Shown here in pieces: positions 8,157 through 11,822 of a DNA stretch of 11,822 nucleotides. Position numbers and translations under genes: made by a program. The stretch is from Planctomycetota bacterium. GTDB taxonomy: Bacteria; Planctomycetota; Phycisphaerae; WQYP01; JAJZKY01. Below the pieces are notes generated by a model. The model saw only the letters and a list, made by a program, of their open reading frames with translations. It ran no database searches and was not told where the DNA came from. How positions within the stretch are numbered: position 1 is the first letter of the stretch; each line of letters starts with the position of its first letter. Where the stretch lies: the NCBI GenBank assembly GCA_021803885.1, contig JAJZKY010000063.1, positions 1 to 11,822 on the forward strand, written 5' to 3'.

Positions 8157-8797
8157 CTCCCATTGCCTTCCGAAGGTTCGATAACCCTTTTTGCAAGGAG
8201 AAGCATCTGCGAGCTGATTGTTAGATTTGCCTTCTCTGCCGCGCGGCGATTGATAGAAAAACGAATCCTATTCCCTTCCAACAGGAATTGGATCATTCCT
8301 CCGGCATCGATAAAATCATCTGCCTCTCCCACAGTTAAGATCGGAGCATTCCCAAGGCTCGCCAGTAAATCTTTCAGGTGGCTGTCCTCATTTTTTCCAA
8401 TAAAGAGCATCGTGCATTCGTTGATTTGGTTGTACTTTACATGCCGAATGTGAATTGTGCGGGAGCCGATCTGCTTGCCTGCCAATGTGTTTTCCAGGTC
8501 ACCATGAAATGGATCGTCGTCCACGGTGCAAAGCAAAAAGGAACTTGGGCTGTCGCTTGGAGCGCTTGGAGGCCAACGGACAAGCTGGGCAAAATGAAAA
8601 AGGAATGCGGCCTTTACGTGATACTCATCTTGCATAGATTGACAGCATCCTTTTGTTGCGTTGAACACAATTCCAATGATCGCGAGCACAACGAAGAATT
8701 CCAAAGTTCGTTGCGCAGCCCGCGGGGGCGCGAAGAGGCTGGTGCATTTTTGCCCCCCTTCGTTCATCCTCAAATTGGCTTTATCGCTCACGCACAT
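8153..8797 (-). CDS. YfiR-like periplasmic protein (DUF4154)
   Basis: A 214-residue exported protein of the YfiR/DUF4154 family. The hallmark EYHVKAAFLFHFAQLVRWP lies near residues 58-76, and FLLCTVDDDPF near 87-97. Next are CTMLFIG near 128-134, ILTVGEADDFIDAGGMIQFL near 153-172 and NRIRFSIN near 176-183. Cys90 and Cys128 are spaced like a cysteine pair of Pseudomonas YfiR and could form a disulfide. A hydrophobic stretch (about 33-47) after a basic N-region suggests Sec export, or an uncleaved anchor. I choose the ATG at 8797, eight bases after the receptor stop with GAGAG before it. A TTG at 8809 that overlaps the stop, and an ATG at 8767, are alternatives. In YfiBNR the family member binds the CHASE8 domain of YfiN; here the next gene is a CHASE8-like kinase, so it is probably the kinase's periplasmic modulator. 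Confidence 0.88.
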   Translation of the reverse strand: MCVSDKANLRMNEGGQKCTSLFAPPRAAQRTLEFFVVLAIIGIVFNATKGCCQSMQDEYHVKAAFLFHFAQLVRWPPSAPSDSPSSFLLCTVDDDPFHGDLENTLAGKQIGSRTIHIRHVKYNQINECTMLFIGKNEDSHLKDLLASLGNAPILTVGEADDFIDAGGMIQFLLEGNRIRFSINRRAAEKANLTISSQMLLLAKRVIEPSEGNGR

Positions 8798-8805
8798 TCG
8801 CTCTC

Positions 8806-10821
8806 TCAATACTGCCAGCGCAATTTAAGATAAACGCCACGCGTAATCAACGAGGGCGCTACAGTAGTATCTTCTCCAAGATATTCAAGGTGCCTGGCTT
8901 TCAAAAGATTCTCTCCATCAAGAGTGATGGAAAAATTCTTTGCCGCCTGCCAGCTTAGATTGCTATCCATTTGCGTGTAGGAAGGAACGCCTGTCGCTGG
9001 TAGTCGTCCAACGAAATAAGCTGCCGTATTCCATTCCCATTTTTTCGGTAGGTCAACGCGCGAGCGCAGTTGCGCTTGGTGCGTAGGATTTCCGCCATCG
9101 GTTGCGGCAGCCGTCGTTACATCTTGACTGGCCGCTGTCGCATGCAAGTGCATGGCCAAAAAAGAATAGCCCGGACTCAAACTCCATCGTTTGATCACCT
9201 GCCAATTCGCAAATATCTCTCCGCCGTGCGTTTCTCCTTGCAGCAGGTTGCCGTAGATATAAGGAGCCACGGCATAAATGTATGTAGGTGTACTCTGCAG
9301 GTATGGTGTCCCAGGCTCATAGGATGTTAGGTGGCTATAGCTGTTGTAATACGCGGCAACATCCATCGAAAAATTTCTGGTTAGCTGCGTTCGCCCTCCA
9401 ACTTCAGCGGCGTGCAGATCTTCATTCTTAAACTTTGGATTTCCAGAAACAGTGAGAAGAACTGGAAGGCCGTTCGGGCCAGAGACTGCTTCAAAGTTAA
9501 ATTGAAGGGCTGTGTCTGTCCGTGCGGGTGTCCGCTCTGCCTGGGAAATGGCTGCCCATACCATGCCTCGATCTGTCAGCTTCACGCTCATGCGAATGCT
9601 GGGTTGCAGTCCGAAGCCTGTGAAGTAATTGTGTTCGACCTTGGTTCCAAAACTTACATGGATACGATCGGAGGCAAGCGCAATCTCATCCTGTGCAAAG
9701 GAGCTAAAAAGCTGCGTAGTCAGGGATGCAGGCACGAAGGTATACCGCAACCCAGATGCAGTACTGTCAGAGTCGAGACGATAGCCTGCTCCCCATACAA
9801 TGTCCTGATGCTGTCCCCAGTGAAGATGGTTTTCAAACTCCAGAAAGAAGGTATTCAATCCAAAGCCATAGGTCGTATCGTAGCGATTGCTGCGAGTAAA
9901 AAACGCTTGCAAGGTGGCATCGGAATGGGGAGAGAAGTTGTGATTCCATCTCGAAACTATGTTCCATCCTGAAAATTGATCTTTCGCCGGGTGCGTTCCA
10001 TTGACGGGAGGAGCAATGGAAATCACAGTTACAGCCTCTTCTCCAGCAGCGCCATTGTGCCCGCCGCCTTGGATCGTGAAAGTGTCTTTTGTTGATGGGC
10101 TGGTATCCAGGCGAAAGGTTCCGTTGACAAGATGCCAATCGTCCTTTCCATTGCTGCCATTTGCACTAGGAAGGTGATTATTAACAAAGCCATCTATCGA
10201 AAGTCGATAGTAGGAACTTTTTCCGAACCGGTTTCCGTACTGGGCTACTCCAAGCCCTAAATGTGGATCGCCACCTGCTGCCACGAGCATCTTGCCTAGT
10301 GTTTCGGATGCCGCCTTGGTGGTAATGTTGATGACTCCGTTGACAGCATTGGCCCCCCAAACCGTTGCGCCAGGGCCACGAATCACCTCAATACGCTCAA
10401 TGGATTCCAGCGGAACATCTTTCGTATCCCAGAACACGCCAGCAAACAAGGGCGAATAGACTGTTCGACCGTCAATGAGCACCAGAAGTTTGTTGGAGTA
10501 TTGGCCGTTGAATCCACGGACGCTGATGGCCCAGGTGCTGGCATCAACTTGCGCTACTTGCAGCCCCGGAACCATCCGTAACAGACCAGGAATGCTGGTT
10601 GCGCTCGACCGACGAATATCATCTTCCGAAATCACAAAGACCGCAGACGCTGTCTGCGACAGCTTTTGCTCTTTTCTGGAAACGGAGGTGACCTCAATGT
10701 TCATTAGATCCGCAAGGCTCTGTTTTGTCAGATCAGCGTTGTCTTTCTGTGCCCAGACGCACGCGGGCAGACAACAGCCCAGCACAATCAGCGCGAGCCA
10801 AAAGCGGCCTAAGCCCTTCAT
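8806..10821 (-). CDS. TonB-dependent outer-membrane receptor-like protein
   Basis: A 671-residue outer-membrane beta-barrel protein with plug. I use the ATG at 10821-10819, preceded by GAGGAAG; the upstream GTG at 10857 has no such site and would lengthen the signal peptide. A Sec signal (residues 1 to about 24, hydrophobic LALIVLGCCLPA, likely cleaved after VWA) is followed by SLADLMNIEVTSVSRKEQKLS and the plug domain. The plug shows VFVISEDDIRRS, VRGFNG, LVLIDGRTVY, IERIEVIRGPGATVWGANAVNGVINI. The rest has alternating strands and ends with an aromatic residue in VYLKLRWQY, a typical barrel-insertion signal. Compared with siderophore receptors the barrel is short. Position upstream of yfiR-like and kinase genes suggests a sensing role; its ligand cannot be inferred. 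First gene of the operon, with a sigma70-like promoter at 10893-10921. Confidence 0.92.
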   Translation of the reverse strand: MKGLGRFWLALIVLGCCLPACVWAQKDNADLTKQSLADLMNIEVTSVSRKEQKLSQTASAVFVISEDDIRRSSATSIPGLLRMVPGLQVAQVDASTWAISVRGFNGQYSNKLLVLIDGRTVYSPLFAGVFWDTKDVPLESIERIEVIRGPGATVWGANAVNGVINITTKAASETLGKMLVAAGGDPHLGLGVAQYGNRFGKSSYYRLSIDGFVNNHLPSANGSNGKDDWHLVNGTFRLDTSPSTKDTFTIQGGGHNGAAGEEAVTVISIAPPVNGTHPAKDQFSGWNIVSRWNHNFSPHSDATLQAFFTRSNRYDTTYGFGLNTFFLEFENHLHWGQHQDIVWGAGYRLDSDSTASGLRYTFVPASLTTQLFSSFAQDEIALASDRIHVSFGTKVEHNYFTGFGLQPSIRMSVKLTDRGMVWAAISQAERTPARTDTALQFNFEAVSGPNGLPVLLTVSGNPKFKNEDLHAAEVGGRTQLTRNFSMDVAAYYNSYSHLTSYEPGTPYLQSTPTYIYAVAPYIYGNLLQGETHGGEIFANWQVIKRWSLSPGYSFLAMHLHATAASQDVTTAAATDGGNPTHQAQLRSRVDLPKKWEWNTAAYFVGRLPATGVPSYTQMDSNLSWQAAKNFSITLDGENLLKARHLEYLGEDTTVAPSLITRGVYLKLRWQY

Positions 10822-10824
10822 AAT

Positions 10825-10831
10825 CTTCCTC
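10825..10831 (-). promoter_or_regulatory. Ribosome binding site that sets the receptor start
   Basis: GAGGAAG on the minus strand lies three bases before the ATG at 10821. It favours this start over the in-frame GTG at 10857 and leaves a signal peptide of ordinary length. Confidence 0.6.
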
Positions 10832-10892
10832 AATCTCAATCCCTGGCCAGTCTGCACATCAAGACCGCTGGCGCGGGTTCTGGAGACTAGTT

Positions 10893-10921
10893 GCTATATC
10901 GGCAATAGGATTGTTAATCAA
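10893..10921 (-). promoter_or_regulatory. Sigma70-like promoter of the receptor/YfiR/kinase operon
   Basis: On the minus strand TTGATT (10921-10916) and TATAGC (10898-10893) are separated by exactly 17 bases. Each matches four of six consensus positions. The predicted start near 10886 gives a leader of about 65 bases before the ATG at 10821. The -35 region lies inside the imperfect palindrome ATTG-N5-CAAT (10910-10922), a possible operator. Confidence 0.45.
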
Positions 10922-10925
10922 TAAT

Positions 10926-10937
10926 CTGACGGGTCAG
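10926..10937. promoter_or_regulatory. Palindrome next to the receptor promoter
   Basis: CTGAC-GG-GTCAG is a perfect 5-bp inverted repeat with a two-base centre, placed just upstream of the -35 box. The position suits an activator site. No known regulator is recognised from it. Confidence 0.3.
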
Positions 10938-11231
10938 GAAGACAAGGTGCTCGTTTCAGAATGGTAGGGGCACTGCGCAATCGTCAGCAAGTAGCAAAAG
11001 CGCCAGGATCGAACAGGCTGGTGGCTGCATTGTTTACGGTGATAGAGCCACTTTGAAATCGCGGAGTGTCAAGTCATTGATCCAGAGCGTGTCGACGAGA
11101 GTAAACCGGAAACGCTGTTTGTTTACCTACAGCATCCCATTTGGGGGTGATATATCACTATCTACTCCCGCTGCCGTAGGCAGCGTTGCCTTTGAAGGTA
11201 ATGGCGGAGAAGGGATTTCACAGAGCGGAAG
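10938..11231. other. Intergenic region with clustered palindromes
   Basis: No credible gene. From 10938 to about 11100 nothing stands out. Then come GTAAAC/GTTTAC with nested AAAC/GTTT (11101-11126), the perfect palindrome GTGATATATCAC (11147-11158), a seven-bp hairpin CGCTGCC-GTA-GGCAGCG (11169-11185) and CCTT-TG-AAGG (11189-11198). On the minus strand one frame runs from about 11231 to 11038 with a single internal stop (encoding for example LWINDLTLRDFKVALSP), which may be a decayed gene or chance. The hairpin at 11169-11185 lies about 50 bases after the small membrane gene stop but has no T tract in that direction. Confidence 0.4.
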
Positions 11232-11417
11232 CTAGCCTCGGAGATCACTGCGTCGCTTGGAAACGATCAAAGCGATGTTAAACACTCCAAAGCAAAGCAC
11301 CCCCGCCACGAGGAGAAAGATGGGTTTTGTACCCTGCAAAAAATACGCAAGTAGTGTTACTGCAATACAGGAATTACCCAGCAGGGCTTTGGTTTTAATA
11401 CTCATCTTTTTGTTCAT
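11232..11417 (-). CDS. Small two-helix membrane protein, second of a pair
   Basis: Encodes 61 residues, not recognised. Two hydrophobic segments (about 11-28 and 33-51) are joined by a short turn with GTKP, and the ends are basic (KKMSIKTK at the start, SKRRSDLRG at the end). This predicts a hairpin in the inner membrane with both ends in the cytosol. I choose the ATG at 11417-11415: GGAG lies five bases before it and the codon overlaps the previous stop as ATGA. A GTG at 11423 is an alternative. Its build resembles the gene before it (a basic start, two helices of similar length, F...N...S.R near the end), hinting at an old duplication. No function is assigned. Confidence 0.6.
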   Translation of the reverse strand: MNKKMSIKTKALLGNSCIAVTLLAYFLQGTKPIFLLVAGVLCFGVFNIALIVSKRRSDLRG

Positions 11418-11605
11418 TTCCACTCCGGGAAGTTACGGGATGACAACCACGCCACGAAATTCATCAGTGCGAACGCAAAAATTACACCAACAACGGACCA
11501 AATATCCCAATGCAGTCGATTCGTAACTGCTAGATAAATTAGCGAGCCAACGTTAAAGAGGATGAACCAAAGTCGCTTTGAAATTAGTCGATGAAATTGA
11601 CTCAT
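11414..11605 (-). CDS. Small two-helix membrane protein, first of a pair
   Basis: Encodes 63 residues, not recognised. Hydrophobic segments lie near 12-27 (LWFILFNVGSLIYLAV) and 35-54 (IWSVVGVIFAFALMNFVAWL), separated by TNRLHWD; the N-terminus is basic (HRLISKR). The start is the ATG at 11605-11603, because GAGGGA lies six bases before it; an ATG eight codons upstream (11629) has no such site. It overlaps the following gene by ATGA, so the two products are probably made together and may form a complex. Tryptophans at the helix ends fit an interfacial membrane protein. Immunity protein, small transport subunit or toxin-like peptide are all possible; nothing in the sequence decides. Confidence 0.62.
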   Translation of the reverse strand: MSQFHRLISKRLWFILFNVGSLIYLAVTNRLHWDIWSVVGVIFAFALMNFVAWLSSRNFPEWK

Positions 11606-11611
11606 CCTTTT

Positions 11612-11617
11612 TCCCTC
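11612..11617 (-). promoter_or_regulatory. Ribosome binding site of the first small membrane protein
   Basis: GAGGGA on the minus strand lies six bases before the ATG at 11605, which sets this start in preference to the ATG at 11629. Confidence 0.6.
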
Positions 11618-11634
11618 ATTGGTCAACATGGCAT

Positions 11635-11822
11635 TTATGGAACCCCTTGTACATTCTGTGGAAGTGGTGGTGGCGATGGAGGCGGTGGCGGGGCGCTGAG
11701 GATTGTCTCGCCCACATCGCTCTTGCCAATATGGTGGAGCATAAGGCCGCGCCCATCTCTGCTACCAATTCCTTTTTGCTGTAAAGCTCATCTCCAATCG
11801 TTCAGGCCAGCGACTGTCCATG
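11635..11822 (-). pseudogene. Degenerate coding remnant, possibly ArdC-like C-terminus
   Basis: On the minus strand from the window edge one frame reads HGQSLA, a TGA stop, then TIGDELYSKKELVAEMGAALC. The YSKKELVAEMGAA part resembles the conserved segment after the metallopeptidase motif in ArdC-type antirestriction proteins, where KEELVAE-(M/L)-GAAFLC is usual. Resemblance ends after Cys. In another frame the strand continues as LMLHHIGKSDVGETI followed by a proline-rich tail, ending with TAA at 11635-11637; a one-base shift near 11738 would join them. This is either a decayed gene or two chance frames. The plus-strand frame over it is a shadow rich in Trp and Arg. The upstream part lies outside the window. 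Confidence 0.33.

Noticed and set aside
11169..11185. CGCTGCC-GTA-GGCAGCG as an intrinsic terminator
   Set aside because: The stem is perfect but no T tract follows on the minus strand (GGAGTAG) and only a weak one on the plus strand; listed as a hairpin only.
11053..11235. Plus-strand open frame of 60 codons in the palindrome region
   Set aside because: Starts at TTG without a ribosome site and contains several palindromes; no family resemblance.

Overview
The window (about 11.8 kb, moderately GC-rich) looks like a bacterial chromosome segment, most likely from an Acidobacteriota soil bacterium of the Terriglobia/Acidobacteriaceae type. This is an inference from the style of the TonB receptor/YfiR/hybrid-kinase cluster, the thrC-thrB arrangement and an intergenic repeat carrying GTGCCCCA-like motifs. 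No rRNA, tRNA or marker gene is present to prove it. No CRISPR array or intact mobile element was seen.

Layout. (1) 1-942, minus: an arsenic resistance pair, arsR followed by an ACR3-type arsenite efflux gene cut by the window edge. (2) 1087-2244, plus: nagA (N-acetylglucosamine-6-phosphate deacetylase), divergent from arsR. (3) 2245-2410: convergent gap with a strong intrinsic terminator for the thr operon and a second long hairpin. (4) 2411-4707, minus: thrC then thrB, the last two steps of threonine synthesis. (5) 4708-5345: a scar region with a two-hairpin repeat-like block and a frameshifted IS5-type transposase remnant. (6) 5346-10821, minus: a three-gene signalling operon. It encodes an outer-membrane TonB-dependent receptor-like protein, a periplasmic YfiR-like (DUF4154) protein, and an inner-membrane hybrid histidine kinase with a CHASE8-like sensor, HAMP, PAS, HisKA, HATPase and two receiver domains. 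A plausible sigma70 promoter lies at 10893-10921. (7) 10822-11231: non-coding, with several palindromes. (8) 11232-11605, minus: two overlapping genes for roughly 60-residue, two-helix membrane proteins. (9) 11606-11822: a degenerate minus-strand stretch with a possible ArdC-like remnant.

The most interesting part is region 6. In Pseudomonas the YfiBNR system uses periplasmic YfiR to hold down the CHASE8-HAMP diguanylate cyclase YfiN, and an outer-membrane protein (YfiB) relieves it. Here the same YfiR plus CHASE8-HAMP input appears wired to a hybrid histidine kinase instead of a GGDEF enzyme, with a TonB-receptor-like protein in the outer-membrane position. This suggests a three-compartment signalling relay.

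Four gene pairs (arsR/acr3, thrC/thrB, yfiR-like/kinase, and the two small membrane proteins) share the same four-base ATGA stop-start overlap, so translational coupling is the rule here.
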